Shown piece by piece: positions 15,329 to 23,381 of a stretch of DNA of 50,592 nucleotides; position 1 is the stretch's first letter, and each line of letters opens with the position of its first letter. Origin of the DNA: an uncultured Eubacteriales bacterium (lineage in GTDB: Bacteria; Bacillota; Clostridia; Oscillospirales; Acutalibacteraceae). The stretch spans positions 1-50,592 of the forward strand of contig CAKSPR010000007.1 of assembly GCA_934486455.1 (NCBI GenBank), given 5' to 3'. Below the pieces are notes generated by a model that was not told the DNA's origin, made no database searches, and was given only the letters and a program-made list of their open reading frames with translations. Made by a program: the position numbers and the translations under genes.

Positions 15329-17566
15329 TTACTGAATTTCTGTAACCGGAGCGTGATTCTTGACAAAGTCGAAGAAGGTGTATGCGTCAACATACTGATA
15401 GGTTCCGGTCTCTCCGGTGGCCTCGGCAATGAAGTCTTCGTATGCGGTTACAAGCTTCTTGATTCCGATAGGCGACTGGCAGATAGTTCTGTAAGCCGAG
15501 AAGCCCTTCATGGAACGGTCATACTGCTTCATGCTCTTGAACATTTTGACCATGTTTTCGTTGCTGTAATCAACCTTTTCGGCGGTGGAGTTAATGTTGT
15601 TTCCGTCGTTGTCCTTGTCGGTAAAGGTGATCTCGTTGAAGAGGTATACGAAGGTGGTATCACCGTATTTCATAAGGCGCTTACCGTTGTCGTTGTGGAA
15701 TGCGCCGACCGGCGAGAACTCACTGTATGCCTTGAAAACATCGTTAATCGGAATACCGCTGTTCTTTCCGGTTTCGATGATAAAGCCGGTTATATCGATA
15801 TTAAAGAGATCATTGTACTTCTGGTTATAGGCAACCCACTTGCCCATACCCTCTTCATACGCTCTGGCTTCCTTGGTTTCGGCGTTTCTGAGGAAGTTCT
15901 TGGGCATGGTGTATCCGGCGCCTTCACCGGAGGAGATATAGTCGTTGGGGCTCATGTGCGAATATACATAATCCCAAACAATCGGGATGCGCTGAGAAAG
16001 GTTGGGGTTAAAGCACCACAGCAGCGGAATGTCGCTGTTGGTTCCGTCTCTCCAGTAGCTGGCAACATACTTCTTCATCCAAGCGGAGGAGTCATAGTCG
16101 CCGACATAAAGGGTGTAATAGGTTTTGTTGGCGTCATACTCTATCTTCTCGGCAGGAGCGTTGTTGTTTTTGAACTCTGTGAGAGTGGAGCGATATTTGT
16201 AAAGCATGGAGCCGTTACTCATGGCGCAGGGGGAAGCTGCGTCGGCCTCCATGGCGAGGTTGTAGCTGGTGCTGTACTGGCAGTAAAGCCACTCAATCTC
16301 GTTAGGAGCAAGGCGTCCTCTCGGCTCGCCGCCCGTGGGATTGTATGTGGTATATTTCTCCCACCAGGGGGGGAATCCGAGAACCTGGCCGATCTCGCCG
16401 TTTGCACGGTCGTATCTTGCCTTCATAATCTTGATCATGGTGTCGTGATCGGTTCCGGGCAACTGATCGGGATCGTCACAGACGATTTCCTTCTTGTCGG
16501 GATTGGGGTTAAGGTCGAAGCAGAAGGCGTGGCGGGCGATGAGATAGTCGACATTAAGAGTCGAAACATCGTCTTCAAAGTCAGCCTTATAGAATTCGCT
16601 GCCGGGAACAACATTGAGTCCGTCAAGGATGTAGGCAATGTAGTTGGCAGAGCATCTGTCCATATATTTTTCAAGAGCCCAGAGATAGGCGTCGCACTTC
16701 TTACTGCCCGAGCTGTCAATATTGGTGTCGGCAATCTTGGTGCCTTCGATGCCGGTGAATTTGTCGCAAAGATCAAGCTTGACCTCAACACCCAGCTCTG
16801 CAAGCTTGGTGTGAACCGTGCCGTCCTTCATGGCGGGGAGGTATCCGTCGGCGCCGCAAACGGTGGTGGCAACATTGGCGGTTGCGGGAACCTTGGGATC
16901 CCAAAGGGTCATTCCGCAATAAAGCAGCTGCTCCTTAAAGGTGCTGTAGAAGTCGTTCATGTCGTTAAGCTGCTTGACGGTTTTAATTTCGGCGGTAACG
17001 CCGGCGTTTCTCAGCTGTCTCGACCAAAATCCGTCGGAATCGTCGTTGGAAAGCATGAGCATGGTGGTATGCTCGCTGTCCATTCCGTAGGAACGGTTGA
17101 TGAGTCCCTGAACGCTGGCAACAAGGCGCATTTCCTCGGCAGTCATGGTTCCGTTTGCACGGCTGGAAATAACATAGAGGGTGTTGCGATTGAGGTTGGA
17201 AATGTCAAGCACAAAGCTGTTGTCGGCGGTGGGATCCTCGGTGTAGGCTCCGTTGTCGAGAATGGTTTCGTTGACGGTGGGAGCTTTAAGCGGGAACTTG
17301 TCGATAATATCGACTATGTACTGAAGTATAAGAAGTGCGTCTTCGGTCGAAACCTCAGTGTTTCCGCTGACAAGAGCAAGGTTTTTCTGCTCGTTGTCCA
17401 GCTCGGTAATTCCGACGATAGACTGAAGAACAAGAAGGGCATCATTGGTTGTGATACCGTCTTTTTTGTCGACATTGCCGTATCCGATCTCGGCCGAGGC
17501 GTTCATCGCGCCGAAAGCCGAAACAACAATCATTACGGCAAGTAGTGTTGCTATAATTCTTTTCAT
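15329..17566 (-). CDS. Secreted GxGYxYP-type putative glycoside hydrolase with N-terminal dockerin-like repeats
   Basis: 745 residues. Signal peptide 1-25 (cleavage after NASA). Residues 29-90 form a dockerin-like pair, but calcium ligands are degenerate: the second repeat (VSGNTEVSTEDALLILQ) lacks the usual aspartates. The rest (~120-745) matches the GxGYxYP family of sugar-associated secreted proteins: GAGYTMP at 549-555, VASVQGLINR, LGFPPWWEKYT and DLNPNPDKKE. Catalytic activity is predicted, not shown. Start is ATG 17566 after AGGAGG; the frame extends upstream but lacks other starts with a ribosome site. The -10 TATAAT (17602-17597) lies 31 bases upstream. It stands alone; other dockerin proteins lie at 20289, 23382 and 26275. 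Confidence 0.82.
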   Translation of the reverse strand: MKRIIATLLAVMIVVSAFGAMNASAEIGYGNVDKKDGITTNDALLVLQSIVGITELDNEQKNLALVSGNTEVSTEDALLILQYIVDIIDKFPLKAPTVNETILDNGAYTEDPTADNSFVLDISNLNRNTLYVISSRANGTMTAEEMRLVASVQGLINRSYGMDSEHTTMLMLSNDDSDGFWSRQLRNAGVTAEIKTVKQLNDMNDFYSTFKEQLLYCGMTLWDPKVPATANVATTVCGADGYLPAMKDGTVHTKLAELGVEVKLDLCDKFTGIEGTKIADTNIDSSGSKKCDAYLWALEKYMDRCSANYIAYILDGLNVVPGSEFYKADFEDDVSTLNVDYLIARHAFCFDLNPNPDKKEIVCDDPDQLPGTDHDTMIKIMKARYDRANGEIGQVLGFPPWWEKYTTYNPTGGEPRGRLAPNEIEWLYCQYSTSYNLAMEADAASPCAMSNGSMLYKYRSTLTEFKNNNAPAEKIEYDANKTYYTLYVGDYDSSAWMKKYVASYWRDGTNSDIPLLWCFNPNLSQRIPIVWDYVYSHMSPNDYISSGEGAGYTMPKNFLRNAETKEARAYEEGMGKWVAYNQKYNDLFNIDITGFIIETGKNSGIPINDVFKAYSEFSPVGAFHNDNGKRLMKYGDTTFVYLFNEITFTDKDNDGNNINSTAEKVDYSNENMVKMFKSMKQYDRSMKGFSAYRTICQSPIGIKKLVTAYEDFIAEATGETGTYQYVDAYTFFDFVKNHAPVTEIQ

Positions 17567-17596
17567 ATGTTTCCTCCTAGAGAATTTCTCGTTCGT

Positions 17597-17602
17597 ATTA
17601 TA
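17597..17602 (-). promoter_or_regulatory. Probable -10 box of the GxGYxYP gene
   Basis: TATAAT on the minus strand 31 bases before the start codon. The -35 position reads only TTTATT (17625-17620). Confidence 0.45.
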
Positions 17603-17876
17603 ACACATAAAAATACGAAAATAAAGAGGTTTTTTATAAAAAATTAAATAAATAAGCCCGCTCGGACTGTTTTTTGCAGGCTGTTTTTCCGTATGATGAT
17701 AAAAAATTTTAAAATAAACGAAACAATTTGCTTTAGAGGAAATATAATAAAAGTGAAAAGGCTTTTTCCCCTTTTTCGAAGCCTTGAGATGTGCGGTTTT
17801 TCCCCCGCCTTCGGCACGGCAGACCGTTTTCGAAAAAAGCATTTTAAATTAAATTTTTAAAAAGATTGTCAAACTC

Positions 17877-17905
17877 TTGACAAAGCAGTCGAAAAGAGTT
17901 ATTAT
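17877..17905 (+). promoter_or_regulatory. Promoter of glycine riboswitch-symporter unit
   Basis: TTGACA (17877-17882), 17-base spacer, TATTAT (17900-17905). It starts a leader of about 290 bases. Confidence 0.8.
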
Positions 17906-17974
17906 ATGCAGAGTGCAAAGGGAGCGGCTTAAAACCGCCTTTTAACATGCACATTATAAAAGTAAATATCTGAT

Positions 17975-18105
17975 GTTCGTTGAACCCGTCGGGATTTTGC
18001 AAAACCGACGGCGGAGGACACTCTGGAGAATTCATTAAGTTGAATGCCGAAGGTGCAAGGTCTTAAACGGCCGAATCTCTCAGGCAAACAGACAGAGCAG
18101 AAAAC
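17975..18105 (+). ncRNA. Glycine riboswitch (single aptamer)
   Basis: Core glycine-aptamer sequences: ACTCTGGAGA (18020-18029), TGCCGAAGGTGCAA (18045-18058), ATCTCTCAGGCAAACAG (18075-18091) and ACAGAGC (18093-18099). The outer stem pairs CTCTG with CAGAG. Upstream, CCGTCGG and CCGACGG form a perfect hairpin (about 17987-18012) in place of a second aptamer, consistent with a singleton that keeps only a 5' remnant helix. Downstream GCAGA/TCTGC pairing (18098-18137) may be the expression platform; no U-tract terminator is visible. It precedes the alanine/glycine symporter, so the effector and target agree. In the family glycine binding often turns expression on; direction here is inferred. Confidence 0.88.
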
Positions 18106-18199
18106 ATACGCTTATTTTTAATTCTGTTTTATCTGCGAAATCGTCTTCTCCGTGATGTCCGCCGAACGTCGGACAAAATTTATCGGAGGAGATTTTTTT

Positions 18200-19615
18200 A
18201 TGCAAGCAATTCAGGAAGCACTGCTCCCCATAGTGCAGAAAATCAACGCCTACCTTTCGGATTATATTCTGATAATCCTTTTGGTGGGTACAGGTCTTTT
18301 CTTTTCCATCCGCACCCGCTTTGTGCAGGTCAGATGCTTTAAAGAAGGAATGAAAAAGGCCTTCGGAAGCATTTCCTTAAACGGCGGAAAACAGAAAAGC
18401 GGTCTTTCGTCCTTCCAGGCGCTCACCACCGCCATCGCCGCTCAGGTCGGTACCGGCAACATCGTCGGAGCCTGCGGTGCCATTCTCATCGGCGGTCCCG
18501 GCGCAATTCTCTGGATGTGGATAATCGCGTTTTTCGGAATGGCCACCATCTACAGTGAAGCGGTGCTTGCTCAAAAAACAAGGGTGGTTCACGAGGACGG
18601 CTCCATTTCCGGCGGCCCTGTTTACTATATAAGAACGGCCTTTAAGGGCGGTTTCGGAAAATTCCTCGCCGGATTCTTTGCCGTTGCAATAATTCTCGCC
18701 CTTGGATTTATGGGAACCATGGTTCAGTCCAACTCCATAAGCGAGGCCTGCCACAACGCCTTTAACATCCCCGGCTGGGCGGTTGGAATATTCCTCTGCA
18801 TCGCCGCATTCTTCATCTTTATCGGCGGTGTTCAGCGCATCGGCTCGGTAACCGAAAAGATGGTGCCCGTAATGGCGGTGCTTTATCTCCTTGGCGGACT
18901 TATCGTGCTCATCGTTCGCATAAAATACATTCCCGAGACCTTCGGTCTTATCTTCAAATATGCCTTTAATCCCACCGCTCTCATCGGCGGAAGCATAGGC
19001 TATGCTCTTAAAACCGCAATCAGTCAGGGCGTTAAGCGCGGCCTTTTCTCCAACGAGGCCGGAATGGGCTCGACACCTCACGCCCACGCTCTCGCCAACG
19101 TCAAGGATCCCCACGAGCAGGGCGTTGTGGCAATGGCCGGCGTTTTTGTGGACACCTTCGTGGTGCTGACAATGACCGCACTGGTGGTCATCTCCACCCT
19201 CTTTACCGAGGGCGGCCCCCTTTACCAAACAACGCTTACAGCCGAAAATCTCACCGCTGCGGGTATTTCCAAAACAAATGCCGCTCAGCTTGCCTTCGGA
19301 TCGGTTTTCGGCGAGGGACTCGGCAACTCCTTTGTGGCTATCTGCCTCTTCTTCTTCGCATTTTCCACAATAATCGGCTGGAATCTTTTCGGCCGCATAA
19401 ACGTGCACTATCTGTTCGGAAAAAAATCCAACCTTGTTTATTCCATTCTTGCCATTGTATTTATAATGCTTGGCTCGCTGCTTTCCAACGACCTTGTATG
19501 GGAGCTTACCGATATGTTCAACAACATTATGGTCATTCCCAACGTTATGGCTCTTGTGGTGCTTTCAAAGCTTGTGGTCGACTCCTGCAAAAAGAAACGC
19601 CACGCTTTAAACTGA
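18200..19615 (+). CDS. AGCS-family sodium:alanine/glycine symporter
   Basis: 471-residue membrane transporter with about 11 predicted segments, using sodium to import alanine or glycine. Family motifs: SSFQALTTAIAAQVGTGNI with the conserved GTGNIVG, GPGAILWMWIIAFFGMATIY, YAEAVLAQ-type EAVLAQKTR, and SQGVKRGLFSNEAGMGSTP. Start ATG 18200 follows CGGAGGAG; the frame begins earlier at 18152, but within the leader. The glycine riboswitch in its leader argues that glycine is the relevant substrate. A terminator follows at 19632-19665. Confidence 0.95.
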   Translation: MQAIQEALLPIVQKINAYLSDYILIILLVGTGLFFSIRTRFVQVRCFKEGMKKAFGSISLNGGKQKSGLSSFQALTTAIAAQVGTGNIVGACGAILIGGPGAILWMWIIAFFGMATIYSEAVLAQKTRVVHEDGSISGGPVYYIRTAFKGGFGKFLAGFFAVAIILALGFMGTMVQSNSISEACHNAFNIPGWAVGIFLCIAAFFIFIGGVQRIGSVTEKMVPVMAVLYLLGGLIVLIVRIKYIPETFGLIFKYAFNPTALIGGSIGYALKTAISQGVKRGLFSNEAGMGSTPHAHALANVKDPHEQGVVAMAGVFVDTFVVLTMTALVVISTLFTEGGPLYQTTLTAENLTAAGISKTNAAQLAFGSVFGEGLGNSFVAICLFFFAFSTIIGWNLFGRINVHYLFGKKSNLVYSILAIVFIMLGSLLSNDLVWELTDMFNNIMVIPNVMALVVLSKLVVDSCKKKRHALN

Positions 19616-19631
19616 TTTTATGATTTTCTCT

Positions 19632-19667
19632 CCCGTCGCAGGAATGAATTTCCCGCGGCGGGTTTTT
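19632..19667 (+). terminator. Symporter terminator
   Basis: CCCGTCGC (19632-19639) pairs with GCGGCGGG (19655-19662), followed by TTTTT. Confidence 0.85.
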
Positions 19668-19685
19668 ATTTTTTCGTAAAACCCT

Positions 19686-19713
19686 TTGTAATTTTGAAAT
19701 AAGGTGTTATAAT
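19686..19713 (+). promoter_or_regulatory. Cupin gene promoter
   Basis: TTGTAA (19686-19691), 16-base spacer, TATAAT (19708-19713), 44 bases before the start codon. Confidence 0.65.
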
Positions 19714-19756
19714 ACAACTAATCAGCCGATTTTGGGCCGAAAGAGGGTTATTTTAG

Positions 19757-20080
19757 ATGTATAAAAACATTGAAAAACAGCAAAAGCTTCTTTTGAAAGA
19801 CCTTGTGGAATACATGCCCGGTCAGGTCATCAGCAAAACGCTGGTACAAAACGACAAGGTCAGTATGACGATTTTTTCATTTGACAAGGGAGAGGAAATT
19901 TCCACCCACGCTGCCGGCGGAGACGCCATGGTGACCGTGCTTGAGGGCACAGGAAAATTCACGGTGGGCGGCGAGGAATTTATTTTAAACGAGGGCGAAA
20001 CCCTTATTATGCCTAAGGACATTCCCCACGCTGTTTTCGGTCAGGAAAAATTTAAGATGCAGCTTATCGTATCCTTCTGA
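19757..20080 (+). CDS. Small cupin-domain protein
   Basis: 107-residue single-domain cupin. Motif 1 is seen as GEEISTHAAGGDAMVTVLEG, where the usual second metal-binding histidine is replaced, and motif 2 as GETLIMPKDIPHAVFG with one histidine (H91). With only one or two of the standard ligands per motif, metal binding is possible but uncertain. Related proteins are often annotated only as cupin domain-containing and have no assigned substrate. It is a single-gene unit with its own promoter and a strong bidirectional terminator downstream, so its neighbours say nothing about its job. Confidence 0.88.
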   Translation: MYKNIEKQQKLLLKDLVEYMPGQVISKTLVQNDKVSMTIFSFDKGEEISTHAAGGDAMVTVLEGTGKFTVGGEEFILNEGETLIMPKDIPHAVFGQEKFKMQLIVSF

Positions 20081-20183
20081 TTTTTCTTTTTTGTCATATT
20101 CGAGCAAGCTAACCACCGCCGACCGCACAATCATCGTGTGCAGTCATCAATACTGCTTTTGCGGCAATCACACAGCCGCCGAA

Positions 20184-20217
20184 AAAGGCCTTCGGAATTT
20201 TCCGAAGGCCTTTGTTT
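20184..20217. terminator. Bidirectional terminator, cupin / LRR-dockerin
   Basis: AAAGGCCTTCGG (20184-20195) pairs with CCGAAGGCCTTT (20202-20213) around AATTTT, with T/A flanks on both sides. Confidence 0.88.
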
Positions 20218-20288
20218 TTGATATAAGCAAACGCTCATATACTTGATCGGTTGATTATTTGATTATTCTCGGCCGCTTTAGGGAAATA

Positions 20289-21524
20289 TCAGCCTATCTC
20301 GGCAGGAAAAACGGTCCTGAGTCCCACCGAGTGCTGTAAGATCATCAATGCGTCCGCTGCGGTGACCTTTCCGTCGACATTGACATCTGCCGAAACCTTA
20401 TGATAATCGATAAAATCGACAGTCCCAACGGTGTTGCAAAGCGCAAGAAGGGCATCCTTGGCTTCCACCCGCTCGTTCCAGTCAAGGTCGCCGTAAATGT
20501 GCTCTATCTCCTCGAAAGGAATTCCCATAAAGTTTGCATATTGTTCGGCCGCCGTGCCCTTTATGCCCTTTATAAGGGTAAGGTCGCTGTCCTTAAAGGC
20601 GTCGCGGTGTATGGTTTTGACGCTGTAAGGAATGGTGACCTCCGAAAGGGCGATACATCCGTCGAAAATCATGTCGGGAATATATTCGGGACCGTAGGAT
20701 ATTATCACATTGGTCAGGGCACTGCAATTTTTAAATGTATCGTTACCGTAGTTGGTCTCGGGGCCGAAACGCCGGAATCCGAAAGGGGTCTTGACGGTCA
20801 CAAGGCCGTCGCAACCGTAGAAACATCCGGTCCCAAGCTCGGTGACACCCTCGAGAATATTGACCGTTTCGAGGCTGTCGCAGTCCGAAAAACACCCGCC
20901 TCCCATTTTTTCGGGGGTGTCGGGGATCGTTACCTTTTCAAGAGCGCCGCAATTCGTAAAGGCATTGTTGCCCAAACGCTGAAGTTTTTTCGGAAGAGTT
21001 ATTTCAGTAATGGAATTGCACTGTGCAAAGGCACCGTCACCGATTATTTTTGTCCTTTCGGAAAGCTTAACGGTTTTAAGGTTTTCGCAATAGGAAAAGG
21101 ATCCGTTGACCTCACCGTATCCTTTTCCGCCGTTCTCAATGACAAGGGATTCAAGACCCTTGCAGTACCCAAATCCCGACACCGAACAACCGCCGTTTTT
21201 GATCGTTATGGTTTTAAGGGTGTTGTTTTCGTTTATAGAAAAATTGCATACTTCTTCGACACACTCGGGAACGATCAAATCGACTATAACATCGCTTCCC
21301 CATGTATCTATATATCCTACGCCGACGCCCAGTCTTTTGACCTTTTTCCCGCCGAGGGTGGCGGGCACTTCGCAGGTGGGATTATATCCTATATATCCCG
21401 TGACAACTGCGCGGCCGTTCTCGATGAAATATTCGAAATCGCCGTCGGTCAGCGCAAAAGAACAGACCGGAAACGCACACAGCACAAGGCTGACGGTTAA
21501 AATAAATGCTATAAATTTCTTCAT
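20289..21524 (-). CDS. Secreted leucine-rich-repeat (LRR_5/BspA-like) protein with C-terminal dockerin
   Basis: 411 residues. Signal peptide ~1-24 (FPVCSFA). Residues ~90-320 hold about eight BspA-type repeats such as IGDGAFAQCNSITEITLPKK and LGNNAFTNCGALEKVTIP. The C-terminal dockerin-like pair starts at residue 344: repeat 1 DLDWNERVEAKD and repeat 2 DVNVDGKVTAAD, both with plausible calcium ligands, each followed by ALxxL helices. BspA-like repeats usually mediate binding to host or other surfaces; no enzyme domain is present. ATG at 21524 follows AGGAGG. A lipoprotein gene ends 33 bases upstream on the same strand, so the two may be co-transcribed. Confidence 0.88.
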   Translation of the reverse strand: MKKFIAFILTVSLVLCAFPVCSFALTDGDFEYFIENGRAVVTGYIGYNPTCEVPATLGGKKVKRLGVGVGYIDTWGSDVIVDLIVPECVEEVCNFSINENNTLKTITIKNGGCSVSGFGYCKGLESLVIENGGKGYGEVNGSFSYCENLKTVKLSERTKIIGDGAFAQCNSITEITLPKKLQRLGNNAFTNCGALEKVTIPDTPEKMGGGCFSDCDSLETVNILEGVTELGTGCFYGCDGLVTVKTPFGFRRFGPETNYGNDTFKNCSALTNVIISYGPEYIPDMIFDGCIALSEVTIPYSVKTIHRDAFKDSDLTLIKGIKGTAAEQYANFMGIPFEEIEHIYGDLDWNERVEAKDALLALCNTVGTVDFIDYHKVSADVNVDGKVTAADALMILQHSVGLRTVFPAEIG

Positions 21525-21557
21525 TCTGTTTTCCTCCTTAGAAATATTTTATTAAGC

Positions 21558-22547
21558 TTATATGTCAGTTGCGTATTGACGCAATTTTGTCACAGTAGAT
21601 GTTATGTTGCTAATCTCAATATCCGTAGTACAACCGTTATATGTATAACTGATGTATTTAAGTCCTGTTGCATCGTCGTATTCATAGGTAGGCGTTCCGA
21701 GCACATAAACAACTTCGCCGTATGTACTGTTTCCGTTTATTCCCCCATAATTAAATGCCGTTTTGGAATTTTGAGTATAATCATATTCTAAAACATCAAT
21801 ATCGGGAGTGTACTGAACCACCCACCCTTTAATTCCTTTTTGGAAAGTAAAAACATTGTAATTATATATGCCTTGGGTAGAATCAACATATAAAATATCG
21901 CCGAATTCATCAAGAACATCGGAATCATAAGGAGTTTTTCCTAAATAATTTTTAGCCCGCAGATCTATACTTGTTTCGGTCGCCTGATAAGTCTGCTCGG
22001 TCGTGGCGGAACTTTCGGGTTTCGCCTCTTGTGCGCTTTCAACGGGTTGCTGTGACTCGCCGTTTTGGTTGGCGGAACCTGCCTTTTGCAGCTTTTCGGA
22101 ATCCATGGCTATGCTCTGAACATACCACTGATCACCGTCCTCGCGGTCGACCGCAATTGAGCACACGATCGACTCTTTTCCGAAAATCAGCTTGCCCTTT
22201 CCTGAATTTCCGTAGCCGTCGTCGGAAAATTCAAAAGCGGCAATGTCGTCCTCAATCTTGGCAACGGCGCTTTGCAGGGTTGCATCCTTTTGTCCCGATA
22301 CCGCCTTTGAAATCGAAAACATTATGGAATTTTCATGGGTCTTTTCAACTTTAAGGGTGACATCTCCCGAGGGGGTTTTCCACTCTCCCTCGTAAGCCGA
22401 ATAATCCACTGCCGTACTTTCGTCCGAGTTTTCCTTTCCGCTTACCGAAGAGGGCTTTGCCGATTTGCACCCGGAAAGCAGACAAAGGGACAGGCAAAGA
22501 ACCGCCGCAAGCACCCTTAAAACAACTCTTTTTCTTTCTTTTTTCAT
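21558..22547 (-). CDS. Lipoprotein of unknown function
   Basis: 329 residues. Lipoprotein signal with lipobox LLSGC and lipidated C27. Residues ~50-150 form a beta-rich domain (YEGEWKTPSGDVTLKVEK, FSDDGYGNSGKGKLIFG). A serine/glutamine/glutamate-rich linker (~155-190) follows. The C-terminal domain (~200-329; YLGKTPYDSDVLDEFG, VVYVLGTPTYEYDDATGLKY) recalls small BLIP/SmpA-like modules, but I cannot assign it. It is transcribed from the promoter at 22615-22643, whose -35 box overlaps that of a divergent promoter for an XRE regulator. It is followed by the LRR-dockerin gene. Confidence 0.78.
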   Translation of the reverse strand: MKKERKRVVLRVLAAVLCLSLCLLSGCKSAKPSSVSGKENSDESTAVDYSAYEGEWKTPSGDVTLKVEKTHENSIMFSISKAVSGQKDATLQSAVAKIEDDIAAFEFSDDGYGNSGKGKLIFGKESIVCSIAVDREDGDQWYVQSIAMDSEKLQKAGSANQNGESQQPVESAQEAKPESSATTEQTYQATETSIDLRAKNYLGKTPYDSDVLDEFGDILYVDSTQGIYNYNVFTFQKGIKGWVVQYTPDIDVLEYDYTQNSKTAFNYGGINGNSTYGEVVYVLGTPTYEYDDATGLKYISYTYNGCTTDIEISNITSTVTKLRQYATDI

Positions 22548-22614
22548 GACCTCTCTCCTTTCGTATTTCCCTATGAATGGTTAATTGCTTCACCCCGTAA
22601 ATCCGATTGACCAT

Positions 22615-22643
22615 ATTTTACAACTTGTTTTTCGTTTTGTCAA
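22615..22643 (-). promoter_or_regulatory. Promoter of lipoprotein gene
   Basis: Minus strand: TTGACA (22643-22638), 17-base spacer, TAAAAT (22620-22615). Confidence 0.7.
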
Positions 22644-22666
22644 CGATTATCTCGTTCTTTTATATA
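22637..22666 (+). promoter_or_regulatory. Possible promoter of XRE regulator
   Basis: TTGTCA (22637-22642), 18-base spacer, TATATA (22661-22666). Its -35 box occupies the same bases as that of the divergent lipoprotein promoter. Confidence 0.5.
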
Positions 22667-22712
22667 AAATCCTTATATTTGCATTAAAATTAACGAGAAT
22701 GGAGTTGATGAA

Positions 22713-23036
22713 ATGACTTTTTCGGAAAAGCTTCGATTGCTCATCGAAGAAAACGATCTCACCCAAAAAGGGCTTGCAAATGAGCTTCATATACCCGTTT
22801 CCACCTTCGGCGGATATGTTCAGGGCACAAGCGAGCCGGATTTTCAGACCCTCGTTATGATCGCAAATTATTTCGGAGTTTCGGCCGATTATCTTCTGAG
22901 CAACTATTCGGACGATGTTAAAAGCGATGATGAAGCCGAGCTTTTGCGGGTCTTTCGCCGTCTTTCTCCCGAAGACAGAAAAATTTTTGTTGAGCAAGGA
23001 AAGATAACCTTAAAATTCCGAAAAGGCAAAATATAA
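22713..23036 (+). CDS. XRE-family helix-turn-helix regulator
   Basis: 107 residues. Residues ~4-62 are a Cro/CI-type helix-turn-helix domain: LRLLIEENDLTQKGLANEL (helices 1-2), IPVSTFGGYVQGTSEPDFQT (recognition helix and turn) and IANYFGVSADYLL. The C-terminal ~40 residues (RVFRRLSPEDRKIFVEQGKI) are a helical tail like those of LexA-independent XRE proteins. ATG at 22713 follows GGAG at eight bases. It is divergent from the lipoprotein gene, sharing the promoter region, so that gene (and the LRR-dockerin gene behind it) is a natural target candidate; this is inferred from position only. Confidence 0.9.
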   Translation: MTFSEKLRLLIEENDLTQKGLANELHIPVSTFGGYVQGTSEPDFQTLVMIANYFGVSADYLLSNYSDDVKSDDEAELLRVFRRLSPEDRKIFVEQGKITLKFRKGKI

Positions 23037-23381
23037 AAGCCGTCACACCGCCCTTTCGCTTGTTCTGCGGGCGGAAAACACAGAAAAATCTTGTCGGTAA
23101 ATCAAGGCTCCCCGAACACGGCGGGGCACTTGTCGGTTTAGCCAATTTTTTGTATATAAATTTGTATATTAAGCCTCTTTAAACAGTCGGGCGTTTGTGG
23201 TAAAATGTTTTTGTAAATTTTGCGCCGCCCGACGGATTTTTCGCCGACGCGACGGCTTCGGCAAAGGTATATATTTCAAAGCCTCCTTTTTGATATTGCT
23301 TTTTGCAATTTCTCCTTTAAAAGGCTTTGTTAAGTCACTGTCTCTGCCGCCGCAGGCGCTTTATCAAAGGATGATAGGAAA
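23037..23381 (+). promoter_or_regulatory. Leader and promoter region of the CE2-like gene
   Basis: 345 bases. An extended -10 (TGG then TAAAAT, 23201-23206) gives a likely start near 23213. The leader contains a nested hairpin: AAAGCCT (23278-23284) with AGGCTTT (23322-23328), and inside it ATTGC (23295-23299) with GCAAT (23305-23309). No U-tract follows, and no known riboswitch is recognised. The first 150 bases show nothing I can name. Confidence 0.4.

Noticed and set aside
15071..17545. 824-codon open frame on the plus strand
   Set aside because: It is antisense to the GxGYxYP gene, which has a signal peptide, ribosome site, family motifs and terminator on the minus strand. The plus frame has valine/glycine-rich composition typical of a shadow frame.
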